A DNA stretch of 64,000 bases from Ficedula albicollis (lineage: Eukaryota > Chordata > Aves > Passeriformes > Muscicapidae): positions 12,960,562 to 13,024,561 of the forward strand of contig NC_021686.1 of NCBI RefSeq assembly GCF_000247815.1, written 5' to 3'. The stretch's first letter is position 1, and each line of letters opens with the position of its first letter. Under the pieces are notes generated by a model. It made no database searches. It saw nothing but the letters and a program-made list of their open reading frames with translations, and had not been told where the DNA came from. Position numbers and translations under genes: made by a program. Below, piece by piece: positions 10,524 to 23,603 of this stretch.

Positions 10524-12962
10524 AAATTTAAAACCCAAAATTTGAATCCCAAAGTTTTCAGTGAGACAGATGTGTCCAAGATGCAAGACCTGTTTCAAAT
10601 CCAGATCACAGAGTGTGTCAGATCACACTCTGAGGGATCACCTCTCCCCAAACCTGACTTTATCTTGTCGTGTAGGATGCACCCAACATCCACATGCCTC
10701 AACCTTTGTGCTCCTGACAAACTGCAGTTCTCCTGTTGAGCTCCCCAGCCTTGTGAGTGCTGGACCTTGATGCCTGGGTCCAGTCCTGCTTCCTCCCTCC
10801 CTCAGGCCGGAGTTTATCAATATCTTCACATACTTTGTGTCCCACATCCTGCAGCATGGCTTCACTTGTGCAGCTCAGTCAATTAGAGGAGACCGTGCCA
10901 TCATCTGATTTGGTTTGTTACTTGGGAAAGCAGCAGTGGAGACAGGATTGATTCAATAGTCCAAAATGAAGCTGAGATGGGGAGGGATGCTCGAATAAGG
11001 GGCTGTCTGTAAGTGTTAGTGATTGGTTTTAAATCAGTTTTCCTTCGCTCTGGGTTTCACATGGAGGGAGGGCTGGTACTGAAAATCCTCTTGCCAGAGA
11101 AAACGTGCTAAAAGGGCAATTTACTCACTCCCTGCATTGCCATCCAGCTCAGCAGGGCTCTGGAGCTGTAGGAGGCCTTCCAGTTAAACACTTAGAGTGG
11201 AAAAAACAACTTTCAGGTGTGGTTTATGATGTAAGAAAAACAGATCCTGTGGGTCTGCCTAGGGCAGAACCATTGCCAAGAGCCTCAGCAGGGCTGAGCT
11301 GGCAGTGGGCATCCTTTGTGGGGAGGAAAAGCCTGGGATGCTCCAAGATTTTGCAGCCTTTAGTGGGATTGTGTGTTTTGGTGTGGGCCCCTCACAGGAT
11401 GGAGAAGGATGTTGTTTCTTGCTGAGATTTGTCTCCACTGGAACCAAAAGGACCGGATTAAAAACCTTCATGAAAATGTGCATTTAAAGAAGTGAATCTT
11501 GCTGGGCAAAATATGACTCAGAAATCCAGGAAACAATCTGATTCCCCCTTCCAGAAATGGCCTGGTCACTAAACCAAAATGATTTTAAATCAAAGCTGCC
11601 AAGGAATTCCATTAAACGGGCTGAGGGGGAGAAAAGCAGCTGTGTGCAGCAAATAACTGCATTAGCCACACGACAAAACAAATATAACAAAAGCCCCCAA
11701 ACAAAATTACATTTCACAATTAGGAAATGAATAACTCTTTAGACAAAAGCAAGGCAATGGGAAAAAAATTAACATAGACCAACGCTTCTAATTGTCTTTC
11801 TTTTAGCTCCTCTGTTCAGTGATCCATCGAGCAATGATAAAGGCATTAAATTTGGTGATTATGTTCAGTGTTTCTAATGACAGTGAGCTGCCTGGGACTC
11901 GACTGGCAGTGCTCAGGTGTGTGCTGGAGGGAGCTGTGTCTGCACCACACTGCAGTTGTCTGCATGGAGGAGGTGAATCGAGGTAAAGCATCTCAACCAC
12001 CTTCATCCTTAGCAGCTCTGGCAAGTCTTCCTCCCAAGCTAGGGCAACAATCTACAGTGGCAGCAGAGAGGGAAACTCCTGCTGTGGTTGATTCTGGGTG
12101 TGTTTGTCTCTTGTGGTGGCCCTGGAGCTGGAAGCCCAGGAGCTCAGGGGGCTCAGGCTCTGTCCCAGAGGTGCTGAGCTCTCTTGGGCTGGGCTGTCTC
12201 ACGCTCCAGCATCTCAATTAGGATTCCCCTCTTTATTTGTTTTCTTATCTGTAAGAACACGTTTCCCCAGAGCACATCCCCAGCTTCTGTTAGCTTGGGC
12301 TTGCTTCTGATTCTGATCAAGTTGGTACTTATGGCTTTGATTGAAGCAAGCATGTGATCTGATTATCCATATGTCCACCGGGGTGCGTGTCACAGCTTGC
12401 CTAGCACATGGCAGTGCTTATAATATCATTAACAATGTCTGAATAACAACTGTTAGTTAGAGTCAGCCTTTATTAGCACATGGGGCTTCGCTGGGTTTCC
12501 TTTGATTATTATTTTTTTCCATCTTGTTGTGAGTGCCTCCCAATGCTGCAGTAATGAAGGGCAGTTGCCTGCAAAGGGATGCAGCAACACCTTTCAAAGA
12601 TGCTTGTGGTGGCCTCGGTGCTGGTGGGAGGGGGGATGTTTTGGGATGTTTTGGGATGTTTTAAACAGCTGCTCTTGTCCTGGGCATGCCTGGATTATGT
12701 GAATCAGATTCTTGGCATCACCACTCCTTCCAGATGAGGTTAATGCAGATCAAGGCCTGGTGACCAAAAAGGGACTGGAACTGCTCCCTGATTGAATTGA
12801 AATCTTTACCACCCTGCTGTTTTGCTGGAGAGACGAGCTTCTCTCTGCTTCTTTGCAAGGTGCTCAGGTCCTGGCATGAGCTTTGTGCCCTCTGCCAGTG
12901 TCTCTGTCTCTGAGGGGATGATGGGGATGCTGCAGCCCATGGGGACATCACATGCAGCATCA
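10524..12962. other. Non-coding intergenic stretch
   Basis: Unique sequence with AT-richer parts near 11560-11840 and 12360-12520. A short GGGATGTTTT array is listed separately. I recognise no gene. Confidence 0.55.
12634..12663 (+). repeat. Short tandem repeat, GGGATGTTTT x3
   Basis: Three contiguous copies of the 10-mer GGGATGTTTT, preceded by extra G residues. It is a small polymorphic-type repeat with no other significance seen. Confidence 0.9.
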
Positions 12963-13085
12963 GAGCCAGCACCACACACGACTCCTCCTGAGTCATAACC
13001 ATTGCATGGCTTTTTCCTTCGGAGCCAGCACCACACACGACTCCTCCTGAGTCCACTGGTCATAACCATTGCTCTGCATGGCTTT
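12963..13085 (+). repeat. 59-bp imperfect tandem duplication
   Basis: The segment starting GAGCCAGCACCACACACG at 12963 is repeated from 13022. The second copy carries short insertions (CCACTGG and CTCTG) relative to the first. This is local tandem duplication in non-coding DNA. Confidence 0.85.
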
Positions 13086-13680
13086 TTCCTTCACCTCTCT
13101 CCAAGCTTTAGCAAGTGCCTGAGCTCTCATTACCATCCTCAGGTCAGGAAAGGACACTCCCAGCCCTGGGAATGTCCAGAGCATCAGGGGAAGGGGAACA
13201 AGGTTTGCCCTGCATCAATGACAGGAGTTTTATGCCTCTTCCCTTTCAAGTGTGTGCTCTGTGATGTATTGACCCGCTGTGTTTTTGCAGTTGTGTTGTG
13301 GTTTGGAGAAAAACAGCTCTGCTCCTGCAAGAGAGGCAGCTCTGAGCTGGGTCAGACTGGGCAGGGGGAGCTCATAAAACTCTGCTGAGAGCCACAATAG
13401 GTGAAGAGGAGGAAGAAATTCTCCATGGTGCAGGAGGATTGTGCAGCTGGTTCTTATCACTTCCCTCCGATAGACCAAACTTCCCAAACTCTCCTTGCAA
13501 CTGCTTAATGTTGACATGAGCTTTTGGGAGAAAGGGCAGCAGTGGGATTGAAGCTGGAAATGTGAGACCAGAGGTTCTGGGGAGCTGGTGCCACAGGCCC
13601 AGGCCCAGTGAACGTGACCACACATAGATTTGTACAAGCATGCCCAGCCATCCAAGCCTCTCCAGCGAGCAGAATGTGCT
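13086..13680. other. Non-coding intergenic stretch
   Basis: Unique sequence. Open minus-strand stretches exist, but their translations have no recognisable domain. Confidence 0.5.
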
Positions 13681-13815
13681 GTGTACTTAACTAATGAATT
13701 AAACAACTATAATTAATTCTATTTGTAAGATGCCTCTAGGTGTATTTACAACAAGAACAATAAAAACAATAACACATTACATGATGCCAAGCAGCATTAG
13801 TTAATGCAAACGAGA
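13681..13815. promoter_or_regulatory. Candidate conserved non-coding element, ATTA/ATAAT-rich
   Basis: A compact AT-rich block containing ACTAATGAATTAAAC, CTATAATTAATTC, repeated ACAATAA words and CATTAGTTAATGCAAACG. The dense homeodomain-type cores and TGCAAA (POU-like) sequence are typical of developmental enhancers. Conservation is inferred. Confidence 0.38.
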
Positions 13816-14984
13816 GCACAGAGCAGCCAAACCCCAGCACTGGCTGCCCTGTGCCTCCAGCCTGGGCCCCTTCTCAGTTTTGTTTTGCTCCCCTCAGCTC
13901 TGATTTCAAGCACTCATGGGCTTTTCAATAAGGTCCTTTCTATTTTTTTCTGTTGGAAAGATCACTTAAATCTAATAATCTTCCATTAAAATGGGTCTTC
14001 CCATCTTGTCACATTCAGACTTCACTGGACTGGTGTGTCCATCTCAAATAGCAAAATTTTCTGCCCATTTGCACCCAACCCCAGCCAGTGTCCCAAAAGC
14101 ACCAGGAGAGCCTAACAAAGAGGGGTGGAGTTGCCAGAGGGCAGCAGGGTTGGGCAGCAAACCCTGCAGCATCAGCAGCCCCAGGCAGCCCCAGTGCAGG
14201 GATTTATCCTCAGCAGGTGGCAGCCAGGGATGGAGATGCAGCAGGAGCTCTGCAGGAGGAAGGCAGGGATAGCTGACTCTTGGGAGAGAGTCACAGACCA
14301 TCAGGGTTTGCAGGAGGGATTTCCTCACGTTCAACTTTACCACCACATTCCTCCTTCTGGTGGGAGTTTGGGCTGGTGGCTGTTGTGAGCTTGGCTTTGA
14401 TCAATTGATGGTGAGGTTGGGATGAAATATTCCTCCCAGCCCTGCACTAACTCTCCGGGCAAAAGCACATCTCTAAAGCTTCTGATGGCTGTTAGACTTG
14501 GTTAAACCAATACTCTTTTTATTATTTTTCTGGCAATAAACATATGGGCTGTAACTCTTTTTGTCAGCACTCCAAGAAGGATTTAACACCTTCCCTGTAG
14601 AGGACAGCCTACTGATTACCTGTATTACCTGCTGCTCTGCTGGGATGTCTGCAGCCTGCCTTCCCTAACTCCAAACTCATTTACAAATCCAGCATGCCTG
14701 ATTTCTGGGGGAGCTGCAGCTTTTTCCTTAGAGCAGGCAGGCAGTGGTCTGTACTCCAGGAGAAGATGCACAGAGTCAGAGCCTGAGCTTGGAGGTTCTC
14801 ACTCCCCACTTTCTTTAGCAGCTGGGGAAGGGACTTGGGTGCAGCAGAGGGTCTGTCCCTTCCCAGGAGCGCTCTGGGGTCATTCAAGGGATTGTGAGTG
14901 TGACCAGGGAGGGTTTGGTTATCAAGATCCACTTTCATGCAGTCTTGGGATGCCCCAGACTACTCACATGCTGTTTTCCTCTCC
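13816..14984. other. Non-coding intergenic stretch
   Basis: Unique sequence, with a CAG/GCA-rich part at about 14140-14270. No gene or transposon is recognised. Confidence 0.5.
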
Positions 14985-15102
14985 TTCAGATTTTTTTGCT
15001 GCCAGTTACTGATCTGTTGAATGATGGGGATGAGCATTCAGATTTTTTTGCTGCCAGTTACTGATCTGAATACTGATACTGATTGAATGATGGGGATGAG
15101 CC
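14985..15102 (+). repeat. 52-bp imperfect tandem duplication
   Basis: TTCAGATTTTTTTGCTGCC begins at 14985 and again at 15037, and both copies run into ACTGATCTG and later TGAATGATGGGGATGAG. Copy 2 has an insertion built of ACTGAT-type words. It is a small local duplication. Confidence 0.88.
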
Positions 15103-16344
15103 ATTAATGACAAGAAACTCTAAAGACTTGTTGTTCTGCTTGCAGCTATTGGATGTGATACCTGTCTGCAGTGTTGCTCCTGAGAGCAGATTTCCCCTCT
15201 GAGATGGGCACCACGGAGAGCTGAGCTCAGCTCTGCACTGGATCTCCCTTGCTCCCGTGTTTTACAGGCTGAGCTGATACCCAAGACATTTTGAGGGGCC
15301 AAGGCTGCAATATGCCAAGACAAGCCCACTCAACCCACTTCCATGTTCTGGTTCCCTCCAGTCACCGCCAGCAGCAACGGGATGTTCTTCCCTGCAAGCA
15401 AACCATCCCCAAAGGCTGTGAGCTCCCCAGCACCCTCCTCTGCAGCCCCTCTGCTGGGGAGGCTGTGCAAAGCTCCCATCCCTGCTTTCTTTGGCAGGGA
15501 TTTCCTTGAGCCTTTCAGTTTTGATAGCTCCTCCTGGCACATGGCCAGCCTGTTCCATGCTCCTTTTTGCTCATCAATCTTTTCACCAAAACATGGTGAT
15601 ATACACTGTGATATACACTGAGAAGCATCCCCACGGGCTCCCAAGACAGCAGACAAATTACCAGATTATTTGTGAATTTTAGCCACCCGATGGGAATTCA
15701 ATGCTTCAACTGTAAACGTGAAATCAGCTACTTCCTACAACTTCAAAACAGGGAGCTGTTAACAAGTCAGGTAAATTAAACAGCAGACTCTTTGCACTAA
15801 CAGGCAGAGCTGTCAGGAGAAGACAGATGCCTGCAATCAGCATGGAGCTCAGCCTGGCTCCCCACCCCTGGCTGGAGGAAGAAAGCTCTGACTTATTCTG
15901 GAGCAGCTGCCTGGGAAGTTCCTCCAGGAGCAGATCTCCCTTCTCTGGGATGCTCTGCACAAACCCAGACTGGGCAGTGGTACCAACCCATGGTGGGCAC
16001 CTCACTCCAGCATCCTGCTCCTTTGTGCTGCTGGCCCCTGGAAACTCTTCAAAACCAAGCGTGCAAGAGCTGCAGGGGGAAAAAAACCTTCAGAGCACAA
16101 AATGGCTTTAAAACCTCACCTTGCCAGGGATCAGATAGAGGAGGAGCAGTGCTCAACCAGGGATCAGGCTGAAGGTATCGCTCAGCTGAACAAAGCCACT
16201 TTCCTTGCAAAAAGCCATCAAAACCAGGGTTACAGGGGCTCATCCTCTCCTGCTGCACGGGGATCTGCTAAGCCAGAGTGTAACTCTGAGTGCTCCCACA
16301 CAGAGAAACTCTCGACAAGGGGAAAATGCAGCCACACTCGAATT
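15103..16344. other. Non-coding intergenic stretch
   Basis: Unique sequence with a two-copy TGATATACACTG word near 15597-15620. I recognise no gene. Confidence 0.5.
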
Positions 16345-17041
16345 TGTTAGGTAAATTTATTATGGATAATTTAAATACACTACAGAACTTACTGTGCCGT
16401 ATGCAGCCTTTGATAGGGCTCCACAGTGCTGTAATCAACTAGTGCTGACAATGGGAAATGCAGATTTATTAATTCTCATTTATATATTGGCTTAAATACC
16501 TTAGAGTTAAATAAGCAGATTTTTTTTTTCTAATTCCCCCTTCTTACTGCATGGCAGATCAGGTTAAATTTATTAAGAATTGTCACTGGCACGAACCAAT
16601 TTATATAGCACTCTTTTGAAATGGGAAAAGTGCTCACAAAAAATAGTATTTTGGGGGATGAAACTAAAAGGCATCAAGGTGTGAGATTCCTTTTTTCTTT
16701 GTCTTACCTCTTGGAAAAAAGTTGGTAAAGACAAGCATATGCTATCCCTGCACCTCCCTTGGAAGAGTCTTTGACGGCTTGTTTAAAATATTTATGTGGG
16801 TACAGAAGGAATTACTCTCAGCTTTGTGTCTGCAAACAATTCCCAGCAGTATACTACAGGAGGCTTTCAAGGTTTGGGCCTTTTTTAAAGTAGTTAGGAA
16901 CCCTTTGCATAAATGTCATCTGATTTTATTGTTTTGACACTTCTGCAATGATAAATATTGTTACTGAAAGTCAGCAAAACAGATGGATGGCTGCCTTGGC
17001 GGATTTTGTGAAATCTCATGCTAATTAAGGGACTGTCAGGC
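16345..17041. promoter_or_regulatory. Candidate conserved non-coding block, left of the first C tract
   Basis: A roughly 700-bp AT-rich block with many homeodomain and forkhead-like words, including GTAAATTTATTATGG, GATTTATTAATTCTC, TTAAATTTATTAAG, TTTAAAATATTTATG and ATGCTAATTAAGG. It ends at the A-run that borders the 737-base C tract, so the block may continue beyond it. Function and conservation are inferred from composition. Confidence 0.42.
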
Positions 17042-17795
<754 letters not shown>

Positions 17796-17799
17796 AGGG

Positions 17800-17818
17800 A
17801 AAAAAAAAAAAAAAAAAA
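17800..17818 (+). repeat. A19 run bordering the C tract
   Basis: Nineteen A residues follow AGGG at the right edge of the C tract and mirror the A17 run on the left. The two runs could be one genomic A-run split by an artefactual insertion. Confidence 0.95.
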
Positions 17819-19798
17819 GGATTGATATTGAGATACTGCATTTGCTTGTCTGACTTGACACCCAGGGAAAAGTGCTGCTGGGGACAGAGGAGCGTGTGCC
17901 TTGGCAGACTGTCACCTCCTTGCCCTCCTGCTCTCTGCTCAGGAACCTCACAAGGCTTTGGAGTAATGTCTTTCTCTGAGCTTTAAAAAGAGTGGATGAT
18001 CTCAAAAGGTGCTGGGAACTCAGTGGTGAAACAGGAGGATGGTAAAACACTCCATGTGCACCTTCCTTGGCCGTGCCCATCACAGTGCACACCTGCAATG
18101 TCAGGAGTTCTGTGGACCTGGGGATGGAAAAGCGTCTGGGGATCCCTCCTTGTCTGAGAGAACAGGCACAGGAGAGGTCTCAGCACTGGCTGGGGGGGAA
18201 GGATGCAGCACCTGGTTGTCTTTAACTGCAACAGCCACAACATCAGTAAAAAGTTACAGGCTGGCACAAAATTGATTGGTTCTAGGAGGTAAAGATTGAA
18301 AAACACCGGTGGACTCAAAGGGCCAGTGGGAATGAGCAGGACCTGCCCAGGGTTTTGTTTACAGTTCCAGGTTCCCACCATTAAGCAGAAGAGCTGACAG
18401 GGTTGTTTTCCTTCCAGCAGCTTGAACTCATCTGTTTGTCTTCATCTCTGTTTGCAAACAGCAGCCCAGGGCCAGCTTTGCTTTCACTTTATCCTCGGCG
18501 GCAGAGCGAGCTGCAGAAACTGGAGCTGCAGCCCATCCCCAGCATGAGGGATGGGAAACAGCTGAGAAGGGAGAGCCCTGATTCCCTGAGGAGCCCAGGT
18601 TAAACAAGCCTAGTGTGGGACCCACAGCCATTCACAGTCCTCCCTGCCAGCTTGGGAAAAGGGTTGAAACACAGCCAAAAATATTCCATCACTGTTGGCT
18701 CCACACTTTGCAGCCTTCCTCATGTGAAGGGGCAAAAGGATCCTGATTACATCCTTGAGAATCCTGGTTGTCCTTGGAAATCCTTGATTAGCATCCTTGA
18801 TGATGTCCTGAACATTCTTTTTCTTTTTCCCTGAGACTCCTAAGCTCTGCAGGGTGGGACAGCAGAGTGCAATGGGCCAGTTGGTGGTCTGGGATCAGGG
18901 AGTAGCTGAGTTACAGCACCAGGTCTGTCACTTCTCATTGACTTTGTTAGAGATAGTTCATCAAGGATATTAATGTTCTTTTTCATCATTGCAGCCTTCA
19001 GCTGCTTTCTCCCACACCACCATTATATACATCACCAGGACAAGCAGTGCTGACAATAAAAATCCAGCCTTCCCCAAAGGAAGGGACTGTTCATCACCAG
19101 GTGCCACTGCTGTTCTGGGGACATGGGTGGCCGCAAGCAGGTCATGGTTCATCTCTCTCACTCCTCCCAAAATATCACTGAGGAGGTTTTAAAGAGAGCA
19201 GTCACAGCCTGGATTTGTCTCACCACTCTCAAAGCCTGCAGAGCTTTGGTGGGAGCCTCAATCCTCTGGGTGACTTTTTCCAACCAGGGCAGAGAGTGGA
19301 GAGTTCAGGGAGCAATTTCTCCATTCCAGGAGGGAATTGCTCACCAGGATGTCCCAGCCTGCTGTCCCATGGTGACCAAACCCCCACACACTCCCCACAG
19401 AGGCAGAGTCCACTCCCCCACTCCAGCTTCTCCTGCAGCAGCATCTCTCCTTTCCACATCCACCATGCCACTTTTGTGGAGAAACAGCCACTTTACTTCC
19501 TCAAGATATCAACTCTAAAAAGACCTCCCCACTGACATCCACGCTCCCTGCTCCTGTACATGCTTAGAGTCACATCACTGTTTGTTTAGCAGCATCACCC
19601 AAACACCCCCAAAATGAGCACCAAGAAAAGAAAGCCCAACCATTGCCCCTTCATTTGTCAATAATATCTTCCAACCCTCCTAATCTCCAAAGCACTTGGT
19701 TTTGTCAGCTTGGCCAGATCTTCCTTGGCTTTCATACTGATCCTGTTGTTGCATTTTAGCCTTCCTTTTAATTTAAAAAAATCTCAATGATATTTTGC
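17819..19798. other. Non-coding intergenic stretch
   Basis: Unique sequence of mixed composition with some TCCTTGA-type word repetition near 18750-18800. No gene or transposon is recognised. Confidence 0.5.
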
Positions 19799-19815
19799 TT
19801 TTTTTTTTTTTTTTT
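19799..19815 (+). repeat. T17 homopolymer
   Basis: A run of 17 T residues at the left edge of an AT-rich conserved-looking block. Confidence 0.95.
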
Positions 19816-19825
19816 CCTTTTATTT

Positions 19826-20180
19826 CCCAGGTTGCTAATATTCCTTTCAATGGGCCTTGATTAATGGCTGAAAGCTCAAGAATATTCCTGGTATTCACTT
19901 AGCCAGAGCAATTACACTGCAAAAAGCAGCATGAGGACCCTGGGTTGACATGCAAATAGCCATGTTACACAATTAGTTGATGCACAATTAATTGGAATAA
20001 TGACAAATATAGTCAAATAAGGCTGGATTTGGGCTGTGTAAATCTGAGGCATACCTTAGGGTTATACAATTAAGAGACTTAAGGAGGCAACAACAGAATC
20101 CTTCAAGGACAAAAAGCCTATTCCTGAGAAAAATTATTTTCTCTTTAGATCCAACCTGGGAAAAACTGGCAAAACAAAAG
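19826..20180. promoter_or_regulatory. Candidate conserved non-coding element with POU-like site
   Basis: An AT-rich block containing CATGCAAATAG (octamer-type POU site) near 19952, then ACAATTAGTTGATGC and ACAATTAATTGG within 50 bp. It also has CTTGATTAATGGC and two AATATTCCT words. The cluster of POU and homeodomain cores suggests an enhancer. Conservation is inferred. Confidence 0.42.
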
Positions 20181-20860
20181 GCAAAGTGACCTGAATGTGA
20201 CAAAGACTAGATAGGCACATGTCCCTTACCTGTGTGGGCTTGCACTGAGGATTTGCAGCCCTGGTCAGGGCAGCTCACCCTGCTTCCATCCAGCAGGACC
20301 CTGCACAGGGCTCCCCCACCCCAGTCTCAAAGGCTTGGAAAAGGCCAATCACCCCCAAACCTGCCCAAGCCTCACTGGACACCTTTGCTTCTGCTTCTCA
20401 TCATTTTTTTTACAACCCAAGAACCACCAAACTTTCTTGGAAGAAGGGGGAAAAAAAAAAAATCGCACTAACATCTTGCACAGCGTTGCCACAATGGTCT
20501 GCACTACGACCCACTAAAAAGGAGGATAAACTTTGAATGTTCATCTGTCAATTTTATTTCCCTCCCATCTGTTTCTCCCTGGTTTGCAACAGAGAAGAAG
20601 AGAGAAGGTGGGATGCAGACACTTCTTTTTTCTGCAGCTGCTTCAGAGCTTGTGTTGCTGTCATCCAGGCTGACAGTGGTCTGTGATCCACACAATGACC
20701 AAACCTGCACAGCCCCATGGTAACAAATAATTGCCCAGGCAGGGAGCACTGGGGGCTTCCTGCAGCCAGAGGAGCAGGACAGGATTGTCACTGCAATGTG
20801 CAGAGGACGATCCTGCCTCAGGGTCCTTGCAACGTTCATTTTGCTTTATTACTACTTTAT
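20181..20860. other. Non-coding intergenic stretch
   Basis: Unique sequence including an A13-type run near 20451-20462. No gene is recognised. Confidence 0.5.
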
Positions 20861-20975
20861 TTTCCTGTCCTTTAGAAAACTGCTACATTAACCCCCAGAT
20901 CTTAGATATTGAGCCTAGCCGGTGTTAAAAGTTTAATTACTCTTACTGTTAATTATGGTGCTTGCAGACAGCTCT
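20861..20975. promoter_or_regulatory. Short candidate regulatory block
   Basis: AT-rich segment with GTTTAATTACTC and TGTTAATTATGG about 10 bp apart, next to CTAGCCGGTG. It is too short to be more than a tentative enhancer-like call. Confidence 0.25.
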
Positions 20976-21345
20976 TGCCATCCAGGCCTGCCAAGATTTC
21001 ATCCCCTGCACGGTTTTAATGGTGGGATGTATTTTGGGGGTGGTTTTATGGTCTCTGATGATAGAAGTCCCTGATGGATTCTGGGTGTCTGAGAGCATCC
21101 CAGGATGAGCCCAAACAAGGGCTTTCAAATGTGCAAGACAAGATACCCTGATCCAGTCTGCACTTGTTCTCCTTTTCCCTTGGTCTCTCTTTCCTGTTCC
21201 CGTGGTACCTTGGTCTATGGGGCTGAAAAACCACTGCAGTTTTCTTCCTGGTCTCTTTTATTCCTGCTGTTATTGCTCATCTTCCCAAACACTTCTGTTC
21301 TCTGAGTTTGAGTTCTCAGTGGATGAGACTTTGCAGAATGGTCCC
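20976..21345. other. Non-coding intergenic stretch
   Basis: Unique sequence; nothing recognisable. Confidence 0.5.
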
Positions 21346-21865
21346 CAACACAGCTGAAGCAAATTCATTTAAAAATTGACTTGATTTACAGAGAACATTC
21401 CTGCATGTTTCACCAGCTTGTGATATTCTGTATATTTTCAAGGTTTTCGACATCCTCTTCTTCTCCTCTCTTGATCAGGGACTTTTCTCCATTGGTTGAA
21501 GAGGGAATTAATCAAACCCTATAAAATATTCTCCATGCTCAGTCTCTTACCAGGGTTCTATTGAGAAATAAATGATGCTTTAGGACTTAAATCAATGTTC
21601 CTTGAGCCAATACCCTTCATGTGATTTCAGTGGGGTTTGGATCAGCTCTTTAGCATACACATTATTACAGCAAGTGTTCTTTATCTAGAGAAGATATTTA
21701 GCCTTGAAAAACGATCAGGAACATTTTAAGCAGCCAAAGACAAATTCTGCTTGATCACACATACAATAATGATTGATGGTAATGGAAAAAAACAAATGCT
21801 ATCATGATGATTTACTCGCCTGTCAAAAAAAATTAGTCATCCTAGAATTACGGCAGGCTCATGTG
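21346..21865. promoter_or_regulatory. Candidate conserved non-coding block
   Basis: An AT-rich block of about 500 bp without simple repeats. Enhancer-type words include ACATTATTACAGC, ATAATGATTGATGG and ATCATGATGATTTAC. It fades into a CA/TG-rich stretch at 21870-21960. Evidence is compositional only. Confidence 0.3.
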
Positions 21866-22649
21866 TGTGGGGATATGTGCACAAACACACGTGTGCAGGT
21901 GCACAGGCCAGGTTCATCTGTGACAGCAGCACGTGCACGTGCTCTGGGGCTGGGCAAAACCATGACAAAAGAGTCTCCTGCACAGCAAAAAATATAATTC
22001 ACAGGGGTGGCAGCAGTGCTTTGCTGAGGGATGATGAGAGGAAGCATCTCATTACCGGCGTGTGCCACGCAAACCACGGCTGGTGTGGAGGAAAACGGAC
22101 AAAGCACGTGTGCTGAGGGCTCCTGCCACACTGCAAGCTACACCAACCTGGTTTTAAGCATGGGCAGTTTGAACATAATTCATCCTAGGGATGTTTGCTG
22201 GTGTGGAATGGAGGTGATTTTGCAGGACCCCAGTGCTGTGTATATACTGTCACATATTTGAAAAGGATGTGCTGTGTATTTCATCCGGTATTTATTTTTG
22301 CCAGCTGGGCGGTGGGGGTTGCTGCTGTCAGACACTTGGGTTCCTTGCTGCTGGTCAGGGAGGAGGGCTCTTTGTGGGGTTTTATTTGTTGGGGTTTTTT
22401 TTCCCTCCCCCACCTCAATTTCAAGTAGTTTCATGTCATTAATACTGATCGTGAACCTCCCCTCACATCTGAAACAAGCACGGGGGCTTAAGAGTGGACA
22501 AGACCATCCCAAGATCTCTATTTCTTTACATAAATCAAATTCTTTTACAATCCTTCAACATAACACATTAAAATATGCCTGTCTTGGCTGCTCTCTCCCG
22601 GCAGCTCTCCCGGATTGCCTGTGAGAGGAGTGCAGACCCCTGGGAATTG
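21866..22649. other. Non-coding intergenic stretch, CACGTG-rich start
   Basis: At 21886-21940 there are several GTGCA/CACGTG words (ACACGTGTGCAGG, GCACGTGCACGTGC), giving E-box-like palindromes. The remainder is unremarkable unique DNA. Confidence 0.45.
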
Positions 22650-23160
22650 TTTAGCAGCGATTCACTGGGTCAGTGTATTAGAACAGACTCAAGTCTATCA
22701 GCCAGATGGTGACTTCAGAAAAAAATTGACACACCATTTCAAACTGATTTCACGCAAACCCTCCTGAGGGGAGCCAGTGGGAATCCAGCAATCAGATCTG
22801 TTGTGAATAAATATTACAAAATTGTCAATTACAAAAGGGATGTTTAAAATGTTTGACTGATTTAGAATCTATTCATTCCTTGCCTTATGCTTTGATGATG
22901 GATCTTTCAATATCACTGACTGATTGCTTCCCTTGGCCAGGGGAATCTCGGATTTTAATTTTTTTATTGGAAGAAGTTACTGTGCTGCCTTTCCAGGCTT
23001 TTATGGTAAGCAGGCATCTGAGATAAAAGCTAAGCCAGGTACAATTTGGAGCACGATGTCTTCTACAGATAGTGGTTTAAAAATGGGCACTGGACTTAAT
23101 AAGGCAATCGGGCCTGAATACTTTCAAAGCTACACATAACCAAGATCTCTCATGAGCAAA
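22650..23160. promoter_or_regulatory. Candidate conserved non-coding element (strong by composition)
   Basis: About 500 bp of complex AT-rich sequence with no simple repeat. Words such as GTGAATAAATATTACAAAATT, GTCAATTACAAAAGG and GGCCTGAATACTTTC occur. A plus-strand frame is open for 72 codons (22924-23139), but its translation is not a recognisable protein and has no splice context I can support. A regulatory element is more likely. Confidence 0.42.
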
Positions 23161-23603
23161 TTTAATCAACATACATGCAAATGTCTGCCTTTGCAGGCAG
23201 GAGAAGTTGGAATATTCGTCCAAGCACCAGTTTTGCCTGCACATCAAGTTGTGTATTCAGCTGAAAAAGTTATTTGCCCTGTGTTGAAACTCTGGAGGCA
23301 ATTTTTGTGCCTCTGCTCCCTGTGTGACTGCTCTCAATCCCTCACTTTCTCTGGCCTTGTTTCTTTGTCTCAAACTGCACATCCAGCCAGGCCATGCCCA
23401 TCTTGGCAGGGCTCACTGAGCCTTCCCCACCCTCTCCCTCCAGCAGACCAGAGCACACCTGAGTCCATTCTGAAACAGTTCAGCTTCCCCATAACAGATT
23501 CTCCTCTTTCCAAGGGTTCTTTGATTTTACCAGCACTACTGTACCACTCTCTGCTTCCCTCTGATGGAGACCTGAGCCCTGATGTGGTCAGCGTTCACTC
23601 CTC
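23161..23603. other. Non-coding intergenic stretch
   Basis: Unique pyrimidine-rich sequence leading to the T-run at the start of the 505-bp duplication. Confidence 0.5.

Noticed and set aside
22924..23139. 72-codon frame as an exon
   Set aside because: No supported splice sites, neighbouring exons or recognisable domain; noted only within the candidate element.
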